Source of the DNA: Poteriospumella lacustris
Lineage: Eukaryota; Sar; Chrysophyceae; Chromulinales; Dinobryaceae
Direction: 5' to 3'
Assembly: GCA_008000375.1 (NCBI GenBank)
Contig: SMOI01000295.1
Location: 1-38,409, forward strand
DNA: 38,409 nt
Part shown: in pieces, positions 28,500 through 38,332 of the stretch
How the letters are laid out: every line of letters starts with the position of its first letter
How positions within the stretch are numbered: position 1 is the stretch's first letter
Notes under the pieces: generated by a model
Database searches by the model: none
Seen by the model: the letters and a program-made list of their open reading frames with translations, nothing else
What the model was told of the DNA's origin: nothing
Made by a program: the position numbers and the translations under genes

Positions 28500-29395
28500 A
28501 TGGATATTCTTTCTCTGTGCGCTTCATGGTTCTCGTCTTTGCCGCAGGACAATTGGAAGCTCCGATTTGCCGCTGGAGTTGTTCTTGCACTGTTGGCCGG
28601 GTCTGCCCGTCGCAAAAGCGCCAGCGTTTGGACCTCGGCGGAGTATCTTGGTTTAGCCACTGGATATGCATTCGGCTTTCGAGTGGGGTATCCATTGTTT
28701 CAGCTGATAAAGCTTCTGGTGGCGTTGCTCTTCTTTCTAGTTGAGTTCTCCTTCAGCCCGAGCCAGACACAGTGGAAACCTCTGGAATATCCGCTGGGGT
28801 TCGCGGCAAGTGGCACTCTGCCATTGCCCGCGGAACAGGGACGGTTGACAAGGACGAAATGGACTCCAGTTTCAATCGACCGGTCCAAAAGATCAACGGG
28901 CATCGTCACGCGTTCGTCAGACGGACGGTTGGACGAACGCTGTTGCTAGATGTCGATAAATTCCTGACGAGAGGCGCTTTGTTGCACTTGCGCTGGTTGA
29001 CGTGGGTGGTGATATGTGTAGAAGTGCTGTTGGTCATCACAGACTTGCCATACGTCACCATTGGCTACACTGGCGAGGTGGGTTTGTTGCTGTTTTCGCT
29101 GTTCGATTCGCTCCACTGGAACAAGCAAAAGGTGGACAACGACCTGGAAATGACCGCGAGCTTGCAGAGACACATCTCAGACGGTCTTCTGAAAGGTTTA
29201 TTCATCGTCTTGGGCTGCGCTGCTGCGCATGTCTATCTTCCAGCGGGGTGTAGAGGCGGGGACTTGCTCTCGCTGGTGATGGTGTCCTTCGCGAGTTCGT
29301 TCGTGGTTCATTTTGTTCTTTCCGCTTCCATGGCGCCGTCCACTGACAACGAATCCACTTACACCGATGGGGGCAATCCCAACAAAGTAGACTAA
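28500..29395 (+). CDS. Multipass membrane protein of unknown family, probably two exons
   Basis: The reading frame starting at 28500 (MDILSLCASWFSS) carries hydrophobic segments near 24-36 and 68-86 (LFQLIKLLVALLFFLVEF). The protein continues in another frame with WLTWVVICVEVLLVITDLPYV, GEVGLLLFSLFDSLHW, GLLKGLFIVLGCAAAHVYL and LLSLVMVSFASSFVVHFVLSA, giving five or six spans. A 71-bp GTTCGC...TCCAG intron (28799-28869) restores the frame and has the local standard length, giving about 274 residues; its donor is weak. A 29-bp alternative (28810-28838) also works in phase but would be unusually short. A frameshift cannot be excluded. The loop before the third span is basic (NGHRHAFVRRTVGR). I do not recognise a family. 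Confidence 0.55.
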
Positions 29396-29502
29396 CAAAT
29401 TACGTGAGTAGCATCGGCTGGGACTTGTACCTACTCCGCAACGAACTGAACGACACTGATGCGCAGGTTGCTGTTGCTGGATTCGCGGCGGATTACATTC
29501 TA

Positions 29503-30118
29503 TCACTTAGAGCACAGTGCAGTGCGCTGCAGCTGTGGCGCGCCTGTAGCGTCGTACTTGTAGCGGTTGAGGCGATTGACGTTCGCGACGGGCTCGTCGA
29601 GGCGCCGGCCGCCAGATGCAGCGGCTGCGGACGCGGCGGTGGCGGCGGTGGCGATGCGTCGGTGCGAGCGCTCGCGGAAGGCGGCGTCGGCGGAGGGCGA
29701 TGCGGCACTGCTCGTGCTCGATCATGTGCAAGAGCGCGTCCTGCTCGTGGAAGTGCTTGAAGATCTTCGAGGGCAGGTCGCGAAAGAGCGCCTCGGCGTG
29801 CAGCCGCGGCCGGAAGAGGACGTGCCGGCGCAGGACAAGTCGTCGCGCCAGGGGAAGTTCGAGAAGAACGACAGCTTGCTGCGCGTCACGTCGCGGTGGC
29901 CCAATGTTGGTGTCAGCTGTGCTAGCGGTGCGCCAAGAAGTTCTGCACCAGCGCGGCAGTTGGGGGCAAAGTCGCAGGGTCAGGTCCAAGGTCTCGCGGC
30001 CACATAAGATGCTTCAGGAGCAGCGCACGAGTCGCACGTGGCGAAGAACACCACCCCATCGTCAGCGAGAACTGGCGAAGGGTCGTTGGTACCGGCTGCA
30101 GTGCTTTCAGACTGGGGC
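29503..30118 (-). pseudogene. Decayed gene of unknown family, several frame breaks
   Basis: Read on the minus strand, consecutive stretches in different frames give a sensible continuous protein. First comes DDGVVFFATCDSCAAPEASY, then an in-frame TGA. The same frame goes on with LGHRDVTRSKLSFFSNFPWRDDLSC. A one-base shift leads to HVLFRPRLHAEALFRDLP and SKIFKHFHEQDALLHMIEHE. A second shift leads to ADAAFRERSHRRIATAAT and ends NVNRLNRYKYDATGAP plus a short tail and TGA. The order, continuity and non-repetitive composition argue for an old gene disabled by one stop and at least two indels. Sequencing errors are the alternative, but the long neighbouring genes are clean. CDSC may be a lone zinc-binding pair. 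Family not recognised. Confidence 0.5.
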
Positions 30119-30674
30119 TGTTCTCAGTTGAGGAATGGCAATGGCTGTCGATCGCCGTTGGAGCGTTCCCAGCAGTGGTCCGTGGTCGGTCAGTTGTCAG
30201 TGGTCAGCGGTCAGCGATCAGCGGTCAGTGGTTAGTGGTTTGGCTTAGTTGTCAGTTTTGAGGCGTGCGGGTCTCCCCTGCGCCGCCCGCCACGAAGAAG
30301 AGCGGAAAATCGGTTTAATAGAGCGGAATACCCGAGGCCACGGATTATTACACCCGAAATGTCGGTGACACGACGACGACGACGGTGGAGGCGTTTCGCT
30401 TCGTCGCACTCGCCGCCGCCGCCGCCGCGAGGCGCGTCGCTTTCAAATCGTCGGCGATTGCGATTCGATAGCACGCCAACGCTGCTGTCTGAACCATGCC
30501 AGCCTGCCAGCCTCCTGTGCAAGCCTTCGAGAACCTCCACATTGCAGCGTCGGCGCGAATCGATGCGCGCGAGTGGCCACTGAGCAATCGACTCGACAGG
30601 CGCAGAGGCTTCACCGACAGAACAGACCGTAGAACCCCCAGACTATCGACGAATCGACCCCTGTCAGACTATAG
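30119..30674. other. 5' flank of coiled-coil gene, with GGTCAGN simple repeat
   Basis: Contains a degenerate minisatellite of GGTCAGC/GGTCAGT-like heptamers (about 30180-30245). The rest is promoter and untranslated-region DNA for the coiled-coil gene. Short frames are not supported. Confidence 0.5.
30180..30245. repeat. Degenerate GTCAG(C/T)G minisatellite
   Basis: Seven or eight imperfect units such as GGTCAGTTGTCAGTGGTCAG, 430 bp upstream of the coiled-coil start codon. Confidence 0.8.
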
Positions 30675-31754
30675 ATGAGCATGATGCGCAAAAAAGGCGG
30701 CGGTGGCGCGCTCGCCGATGCCGGCGACGGTGACAGCATCTCGCTGCTCAACGGCGACCCCCACGAGGCGGCCGACGCGCCCTCCGTCCACCAGTTCCTT
30801 CGCTCCAACTCCAACATCCCCACGTCGCTCAGCAAGAAGAGCGGCGCCACCACGAAAAAGAAGAAAAAGACCGCCGCGACGGCGGGCGGCAAGCCGCTGC
30901 TGCCGCCGATGGCCGGTGCGTCTCCCGCGACGCGGCCCTCTCGCCGCGGCTCTGTCTCTGTCGCTGTCTCTCCTCCCGCTGACCCCCTCTGTGTCCTCTG
31001 TAGGCTCAGGCGTCGCGGACATATCTCCGCGCCAGCAGCTGGCGCAGGAGCAGCAGGCGTTTCTGCAGCGGCTGTCGGCGGAGGAGGCGCGGCTCGCCGA
31101 TCTGCAGCGCCTCGCCACGGCGCAGCTGCAGCAGCGGCCGCTCGCGCTGCTGACGCCCTCGCCGCACCTGCTCAAGCCGCTCACGGGCACCTCGCAGCCC
31201 GCCGCGTCGCGCGCCGCGTCGCTGACGGGCACCGAGGCCGAGTTCCTCTCGCGACAGGGCACCGCCGCCCCGCCGCCGCCTCCGGCGCCACCGTCGCCTT
31301 CGCCGACGCGCCGCAGCGGCTGCAGTCACAGGACGATGCCGCCGCCGCCGCCGCTGCGGCCGCCGCGCCGTCCCGTCGCGCGCCAGCAGCGCGTCGGCGC
31401 TGCTGCAGACGGCGCCGCCGCCCGCCGCGACGCAGGCGAAGCACGCGCAGGTGGCCGCGGCGCTGAAGCGCCAGGGCTTCGAGGAGCGGCTGCAGGCGGT
31501 CGTCGAGGAGAACCAGCGCCTCGCGGGCCTCGTGGCGGCGAAGGAGGAAGAGCTCGAGCGCAAGGACCGGCGCCTGCGCGCGCTGGCGCTCGACTGCGAC
31601 CGCCTGCGCAACGAGGCGCTCACCGAGGCGCGGCGCCTGCAGCGCGAGCACGAGCTCGAGCTCGTGCGGCTGAAGGAGGCACACGCGCAGGAGAAGGCGC
31701 TGCTCCTCTCGACGCCCGCCCGCGGCGTCCGCCCACCGCGCCGCGCGGCCGCCA

Positions 31755-31788
<34 letters not shown>

Positions 31789-34700
31789 GCGGCGGTCGTC
31801 GTCGTCGCAGCCGCCGCCGTCGCGCGCCGCGCCGACCGCCGCCAGCGTCGCGGAGGGCGACGAGCTGCAGCGCGCGCTGGCGCAGAGCGAGTCGCTGCGC
31901 GACGAGGTGCTGCGGCTGACGGCGCAGCTCGCGGCGCAGCGCGCGGCGCTGCAACGCGACTTCGCCGCGCAGCAGCAGCGCGCGCTCTGCGACTGGCAGG
32001 CGGAGACGCGGCGGCTGCAGGCGGCGCTGTCGGCGCTCGAGGACGAGAAACAGGACTGGGCCGACGCCCAGCGCAAGGTACGTGTCGCCGTGTGTCGCCG
32101 TGTGTCACCGCCTGTCGCGGTGTGTCGCGGTGTGTGTCTCTGGCTCTGGCTCTGACGCGGTGTGTGTCTCTGGCGGCGGCGGTGTGTGTCGCAGGTGTCG
32201 CAGGAGAAGCTGCAGGCGGAGGCGGCGCAGCGGGCGGCGGAGGCGGCGCGGCGGAAGGCGGAGGCGGCGGCGGAGCAGCTGCGGCGCGACCTGCAGCACA
32301 TGCAGCAGACGGTGCAGACCGCCTACCGCCTCGAGGCCCACGGTACGTCCCCTCTCTCTCCTCTCTCCGTCCCTCGGGGTCCCGCCGGGTCCCTCGGGGT
32401 CGCTCTGTGTCGCGGTGTGTCTCACGGTGCGGTGTGTGTCACGACACAGGCGCCAACTCGCTGCAGGACACAGCCGGCGGCGGTGTCGTCGGCGGCGGCG
32501 GCAGCGGCGGCGGCGTGTCGCTGCCGCCGGACGTGGAGCAGGCGCAGCGGCTGCAGGGCGCGCAGCACGAGGCGCAGCTGGCGCAGCTGCGGCACAAATT
32601 GACGTTTTACCGGCAGCAGCACGACGCGGAGGCCGCCGCGCGCGCCGCCGCCGAGGCGCACGGCGCGGCGCTGCAGCAGAAGCTGAAGCAGCGCGGCGCC
32701 GAGCACGCGGAGCACGTGGCGCAGGTCACCGCGACGCTGACGGCGGCGCACGCGCAGCGCTGCGACGAGCTGCGCCGCGACTACGAAACGCGCATGGCGC
32801 AGCTGACGACGCTGCAGGCGGCGGCCGCGCGCGCGGCGCAGGACCGCGACGACGCCCGCGACGCCGCGCGCGCCGCCGAGGCGGAGCTGGCGACGCTGCG
32901 CGCGCAGGCGGCGGCGGCGGCGCGCGGCGCCGACGAGGACCGCGCGGCGGCCGCGGCGCTGCAGCAGCGCGTCTTCGCGCTCGAGGCGCAGCTGGCGCAG
33001 GCCGCCGGCGACGGCGACGGCGACGGTGACGGCGACGGCGGCGGCGGTGGCGGCGGCGGTGGCGGTGGTGGCGACGCGGCGGCGCGGCGGCTGCAGCGGG
33101 ACGCGCTCGTGCGGCGCCTGGAGAACGAGCGCGGCTATCTGCAGGCGCAGCTGACGACGGAGCTGGCGCTGAAGCGCGAGACGGCGGCGCTGTTCGCCGA
33201 CTGCCAGCGGCAGCTCGCGGAGACGCAGGCGCAGTGGACGCGCGACGTGGACGCGCTGCAGGCGCAGCTGCGCGAGGCGCGCGACGCGCTCGAGGCGCTG
33301 CAGACGGCGGCCGACGAGGCGCAGCGCCGCGCGGCCGCCGACGCGGCGCACCGCGACGCGACGTGTCGCGAGCTGCGCACGCTCGTGGCGCAGCAGCGCG
33401 ACACGCTGCGGATGGACGCGGCCGCGGCGCAGACGGCGGCGGCGGAGCAGCGCGCGCTGCGCGACGCCGTCGCGACGCTGCAGGACGAACTGGCGGCGGC
33501 GCAGCGCCTCGCGGAGCAGCGCGTCGCGGCGCTGGACGAGCGCCTCGCGACGCAGCAGCGGCTGCACGCGGCGCGCGTCGAGACGCTCGGCGCCGAGGCC
33601 GCGCGGCTGCGCGACGAGCTCGCGCGGCAGCTGCGCGACAACGCGGCGATGCAGACGACGCTGCTCAAGGCGCACGACGCCGCCGACGCGCGCGACGGCC
33701 GCGCCAGCCGCCACGTGCGGCTCGTGCAGCTGGCGCTGTGCCTCGCCTCGGCGCAGAAGCGGCGCCGCCTCGCGGCGTTTCGCACGTGGCAGCTGCACGC
33801 GACGCTGGCGACGGTCGCGGCGACGTTCAAAGCGAAAATGGCGGCGATCCTCGCGACGGTCGCCGAGGACACGCGCGCGCTGCAGGCGACGCTGCGCGAG
33901 ACGCTCGCGGCGCAGGCCGCCGAGGCGCAGCGCGCGGCGCTCGACGCGCAGCAGGCGACGCACGCGGCGGCGCTGGCGGCGCGCGACGCGGCGCACCGCG
34001 ACGCGCTCGACGCGGCGCTCGCGGCGGCGGAGGCGACGCACCGCGACGCGCTGGCGCAGGCGGAGGCCGACGCCGCCTTCGACGCCGCGCGGCTGCGCGA
34101 GACGCTCGCGGCGCAGCTCGACGCGCACCGCGACGCGCTCGAGGCGCAGCGCGCGACGCTGGCCGCCGAGGCGCAGCGCGCGCTGCAGCTGGCGCGCGAC
34201 GACTGGCGCCGCGACGCGGAGGCGACGCTGGCGACGCGCGACGCGGCGCACGACGCGGCGCTGCGCGCGGCGGAGGCGGCGCACGCGGCGGCGCTCGACG
34301 AGCAGCGCGCGGCGCTCGCGGCGCAGGCGACGGCGGCGCAGGCGGCGGCCGTCGCGCGCCTCGACGCGACGTGGACGGCGCGCGCCGCGTCGCTGGAGGC
34401 GGCGTTCGACGCGGACCGCGCGGCGCTCGAGACGCGGCTCGCGACGCTGCGCCGCGACTGCGACGCGGCCTGCGACGAGCGCGTCGCGCAGCTGCGCCGC
34501 GACTGGGCCGCCGAGGCCGCCGAGGCGCAGCGCGCGGCGCTCGACGCGCAGCGCGCCGCGTCGCACGAGGCGCACGAGACGCGCGTGCGCGCGCTGCGCG
34601 CGGCGTGGCACGAGGAGACGCTGGCGCCGGCGCTGGACGCGCTGCGCGCCGAGCAGGCGACGCGGCTGGCGGAGCGCGACGCGCGCCACGCGGCGGCGCT

Positions 34701-36534
34701 GGCCGCCGAGACGCAGCGCGTGCGCGACGAGGCGGCGGCGCTGCAGGCGGCGCGCGAGGCCGCGTGGCGCGACGCGTTCGACGCGCGCGTCGCGGAGGAG
34801 GCGGCGCGGCTGGCGGCCGACGCGACGGCCACCGTCGAGGCCGAGCGCCGCCGCTTCGAAGAGACGCTCGCGCTGCAGCGCGTCGCGCTCGAGACGCAGC
34901 ACGCGACGCAGCGCGACGCCGAGCGCAGCGACTTCGCCGCGGCGAAGGAGCGCTTCGTCGAGGCGCAGGCGGCGCTGGCGGCCGACGAGATGCGGCGCTT
35001 CTGCGGCGCGAAGGAGGCGGAGCTGCGCGAGGCGCTGCGCGCGGAGCACGCGGCGGAGCTGGCGGCGCAGCGCGAGGCGCTGGCGGCGCAGCTGGCGGCG
35101 GAGCGCGCGCGCTGCGAGGCGCTGAAGAGCGACGGCGCGCAGCGCGTCCAGTTCTTCGCCGCCGAGCGCGCGCAGCTCGTCGCGCAGGTCGCCGGCGCCG
35201 AGCAGAAGCTCGCGGCGCTCGACGCGGCGAAGCGCAGCGACGCGGCGGCGGCGCAGGCGGCGCACGCGCAGGCGCTGGAGCTGCAGGCGATTCGCGCGGA
35301 GGAGGCGGCGGCGGCGCTGCGCGAGGCGCACGCGACGCAGCTCGCGACGCAGCTCGCGGCGCTGCGCGAGGAGCTCGACGCGGCGCACGCGGCGCAGCGC
35401 GAGGCGGCGCTGGCGGCGCTGCGCGAGGAGCACGCGACGCAGCTGGCGGCGTGGCAGGCGGACCAGGCGGCGCTGGTGACGGCGCTCGAGACGCGGCTGC
35501 ACGCGCTGCGCGACGAGTGCGTCGCGCTGCGCGCCGCCTGCGACGCCGCGACGCAGCAGCGCGAGGACGCCGACGACGCGCTCTTCGACGCGCAGCGCCG
35601 CGCGACGCAGGCGGCGCAGCGCGTCGCGCTGACGCAGTGGCGCGCCTGCGTCGCCGCGTGGCGCGCGCGCGACACGTGGCAGCTGCGACTGGCGGCGCGC
35701 GACGCGGAGCACGCGACGCAGCTGGCGCGCGCCGTGGACGAGGCGCGCCGCCCCGTGGCCGACCTGACGTTCCAGCTGCACCGCCTGGCGCTGTACCTCG
35801 CCGCGTGGGAGGCGCAGCGCCGCCAGGCGGCCGAGGCCGTCGCCTCGTTCCGCCCGGCGGAGCTGCGGCGCCTGAAGAAGGCGATCGCCGCGGCCGAGCG
35901 CGACATCGACGCGCTCAACGCCGACAAGGACGCGCTGGAGGCCACGCACGCGGCGCTGACGGCCGACGTCGCGACGCTGACGCAGCAGGTGACGGCGCAG
36001 GAGCTGCTCATGCGCCAGCTGGCGGCCGAGTCGGCGCTCGCCGTCGACGGCCGCATCAACGTCGCCTTCGCGCGCAAGAAGCGCCGCCTCGACGCGGAGA
36101 TCGAGCGGCTGCTGGAGCTCATCGACGTGAAGAAGGCGCAGCTGGCCGAGCAGGACGCGCGGATCCTCGCGAAGACGCAGCAGCGCGAGGAGGCGGAGCA
36201 GCTGATGATCGACCACGAGCGCCAGCTCGTCACCATCCTCATCGAGCAGCAGCGCCTGCTGCACGCCGAGATCGCCGCCATGGCCGGCTACTACGAGAAG
36301 GCGGCCTTCCACCTGTCGGTGCTGCGCCTCTTCCCGACGCCGGCGCCGTCCGCGGCGCTCGTCGCTGGCGGCGGCAGCGGCGGCGGCGGCGGCGGCGATG
36401 GCGCCCCGGTGAAGGTCAGCGCCGCGACGCTGGTGGAGCCGTCGTTCGAGGAGGTGCGCGGCATCATCGCCGCGTACCAGGCGCAGCTCGCGCAGCAGAC
36501 GCAGGCGAACGCCGTGTCGCCCACGCGGCGCTGA
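30675..36534 (+). CDS. Giant Ala/Arg/Glu/Gln-rich coiled-coil protein
   Basis: About 1,850 residues. Exons: 30675-30915; 31004-32077; 32195-32342; 32450-36534. The introns (88, 117 and 107 bp) have GTGCGT or GTACGT donors. The N-terminus is basic (KKKKKTAATAGGK). Coiled coil begins at RQQLAQEQQAFLQRLSAEEA and, after a Pro/Ala/Gly linker, runs almost unbroken to the end. Two segments break the monotony: KRRRLAAFRTWQLHATLA (near 33755-33810) and LTQWRACVAAWRARDTW (near 35628-35680). Both have Trp/Arg spacing reminiscent of centrin-binding Sfi1-type helices. The C-terminal 250 residues, less Ala-rich (RRLKKAIAAAERDIDALNAD onward), look most conserved. A structural, perhaps basal-body or centrosomal, role is inferred. 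Within exon 2 (31260-31440) the frame must shift by one base: either a hidden intron with a weak GTCGCC donor (31293 to 31386 or later) or indels in GC repeats. Confidence 0.75.
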
Positions 36535-36544
36535 CCCGTCGGTC

Positions 36545-36578
36545 TGTCACATGTCACATGTCACATGTCACATGTCAC
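36545..36578. repeat. (TGTCACA)n heptamer repeat
   Basis: Nearly five perfect units, ten bases after the coiled-coil stop codon. Each unit junction forms a CACATGTC word. Confidence 0.95.
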
Positions 36579-37293
36579 TGTCATTTGTCTTTTGTCGCCG
36601 AGCGTCGCGGGGGACGCCGCAGCGCTCGGCGCGTGTAAATAGCCCGTTCCCACCTCCAGCGCAACGACCACAACGGTCCCTGTTCAGGGTAGGTTATCAG
36701 TACTGAGGTTTCTCCGTGGCGGGGCGTGGCGCCATGCGGCAGCGGGGCGATGGGCACGGCGATGGGCACGGCGGTGGGCACGGCGTCCCATGGTCACCGC
36801 CTGTCGTGAGTCCCCGTCACCCTCTTCTCTCGTTTGGGGTTACGGTCGGTTCGGTGGGTGGTTCGCCCTTTCCCAGTCCTCGTCCCAGTCCTCGTCCCCA
36901 GCCGTGGGCACCGCCCGGGAGGCGGGCCTAACAAGGGGGGAGGCCCGCGGTTAGGGGGGAGCCCTATATAGGTATATAGGCCCCCTCCTAACTGCAGGGC
37001 CGCCCCCCCCCCCCTGTGATGGGCAGAACAGTCTCTGGTTTAAACCGCGCCCTTGATTATGGTCACCCGGACAATCCAGTCGCCGTTCGAAGATCACCGT
37101 GCTTCTTGCCGTCAATCCTTTCCGTATTCGTGTCGGAGTACCTTTACAGAGTGGAGCCTGGGTGTCCATTGAATGCAATCACGAGGTTACGACCTCTTGC
37201 TCTCCGAATAGACGTTGCGAGTTCTGTCTGCGATTCGATGACAAGGTCACGAAGACAAGTCCTTGATAAAGGCATTGTGAAAGATGCAGTGTC
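36579..37293. other. Spacer with TGTAAATA, minisatellites and a hairpin cluster
   Basis: TGTAAATA lies at 36634-36641, 100 bases past the coiled-coil stop. GCGATGGGCACG-type 12-mers occur three times near 36745-36782, CCAGTCCTCGTC twice near 36873-36897, then the hairpin cluster (36911-36993) and a 12-base C run (37003-37014). No gene is seen between 36579 and 37293. Confidence 0.5.
36911..36993. other. Cluster of consecutive strong hairpins with a TATATA core
   Basis: CCGCC/GGCGG (36911-36915 with 36921-36925); GCGGGCCT/AGGCCCGC (36922-36929 with 36941-36948); then a long inverted repeat whose arms, 36949-36970 and 36973-36993, pair over about 19 of 21 positions around a GG centre flanked by TATATA. 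CCTAAC at 36927-36932 can also pair with the GTTAGG inside the second arm, so alternative folds exist. This could be a recombination hotspot, a miniature transposable element or a structured RNA. Confidence 0.7.
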
Positions 37294-37543
37294 TTAGTTG
37301 CCACAGTTTGTATCGGGCGCACTACTGAACGAGAACGATCGAGTTGCGATGACAATGAAGGAGGGGACGTTGTGTACCATGTAGCGTCGTGTAGCTGGCA
37401 TGTGTCGCAGAATGCTCGCTGGGGCAGTGGCCACCGTGAACGTGGCGAGGTCGTAGGCGGCTTGATTTAATTGGTTCATGACATTGGTTGGATGCAGGCC
37501 GGTCGGCCCATGTGACGACTGTGAATCGCTTTGAAACGGAAAC

Positions 37544-38185
37544 CTATTCAACCAAACGGCCAAAGTATTCGTTGGGCAGGACATAGTCCAAGTTGTACCA
37601 CGAGGAGAGTCGGAACTGCGACGAAAATTCGAACGTTTCCATGTGATTGTTATCGAGAAGAATTCGTGTCACGGGCTCCTCTACCGTGAGAGATCGAAAC
37701 ATTTTGATGAGATACTCAAATCCAGAGACTTCGCGGTCAATCTCCTTACGACGACCAAAATGCCACACCGGCACAACATAGTTCGTCAGGCGTGGCGATA
37801 TAACGGCACTTCCCTTGTTTTCACCCTCATACGCTCTTCGATAGACGAAATAGTTCGCTCTCACCTTCATCGACTTCATGATGGCCAGCCAAATACTCAA
37901 TTTGATCGCTCTTCGCTGGAATATGTCGACGCAATCTTTCTCGTCCACCAAAGCTAGGAACGCCGGTCGATCCTCCGCGTGAAGAACTCGCAGAAAGCAG
38001 TACCCATGTCGAGATTCGTTTATATCCTGTAGAAGATCATATATTGTCACATCCCTCACATTTTCGCGGCCAGATAGAACTGCCGGATCGCCGCCAAACC
38101 AGTCGTTGGTTGGCAACTCACTTCGTTGGCAACACTGGCAACCCAGAATCTCAGCACGAACTTCCCCATCGTTTCGTTGGTCCAT
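37544..38185 (-). CDS. Unknown protein, 213 or about 264 residues
   Basis: A clean ATG-started frame. The N-terminus has LGCQCCQRSELPTND, a possible zinc-binding cysteine group, then mixed alpha/beta sequence: VTIYDLLQDINESRHGYCFLR, FLALVDEKDCVDIFQRRAI, KLSIWLAIMKSMKVRANYF, LTNYVVPVWHFGRRKEID and GFEYLIKMFRSLTVEEPVTR. The frame stops at 37544. Below it another frame (to 37294) reads a plausible continuation, AYDLATFTVATAPASILRHM and VHNVPSFIVIATRSFSFSSA. A 97-bp GTTTGG...TCAAG intron (37461-37557) would join the two in phase. Both ends are therefore uncertain only at the C-terminus. I do not recognise the family; composition is less GC-biased than in the large genes, as in the 18-23 kb island. 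Confidence 0.55.
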   Translation of the reverse strand: MDQRNDGEVRAEILGCQCCQRSELPTNDWFGGDPAVLSGRENVRDVTIYDLLQDINESRHGYCFLRVLHAEDRPAFLALVDEKDCVDIFQRRAIKLSIWLAIMKSMKVRANYFVYRRAYEGENKGSAVISPRLTNYVVPVWHFGRRKEIDREVSGFEYLIKMFRSLTVEEPVTRILLDNNHMETFEFSSQFRLSSWYNLDYVLPNEYFGRLVE

Positions 38186-38332
38186 GATCGCGAATATGAA
38201 CAGTCAAAGACTTTGATGATTCACAAACGGTAGCGAATCCAATTGGTTTGTGACCTGAACGGTGAACACGGGTCGCATGTCCCATCACCCGGAGATGGGA
38301 GTGGCAGCGGGCAGACTGGCAGAGTGGCAGAG
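38186..38332. promoter_or_regulatory. 5' flank of the unknown gene
   Basis: 147 bp of 5' flank leading into a degenerate GGCAGA(C/G)T repeat that grades into the terminal satellite. No further feature recognised. Confidence 0.35.

Noticed and set aside
32422-36638. Long open frames on both strands overlapping the coiled-coil gene
   Set aside because: All are Arg-, Ala- or Ser-rich shadows of an Ala/Arg/Glu codon pattern. Only the chosen frame links through good splice sites and shows heptads.
37016-37297. A 93-codon plus-strand ORF downstream of the C run
   Set aside because: No domain or repeat support; it is the size expected by chance.
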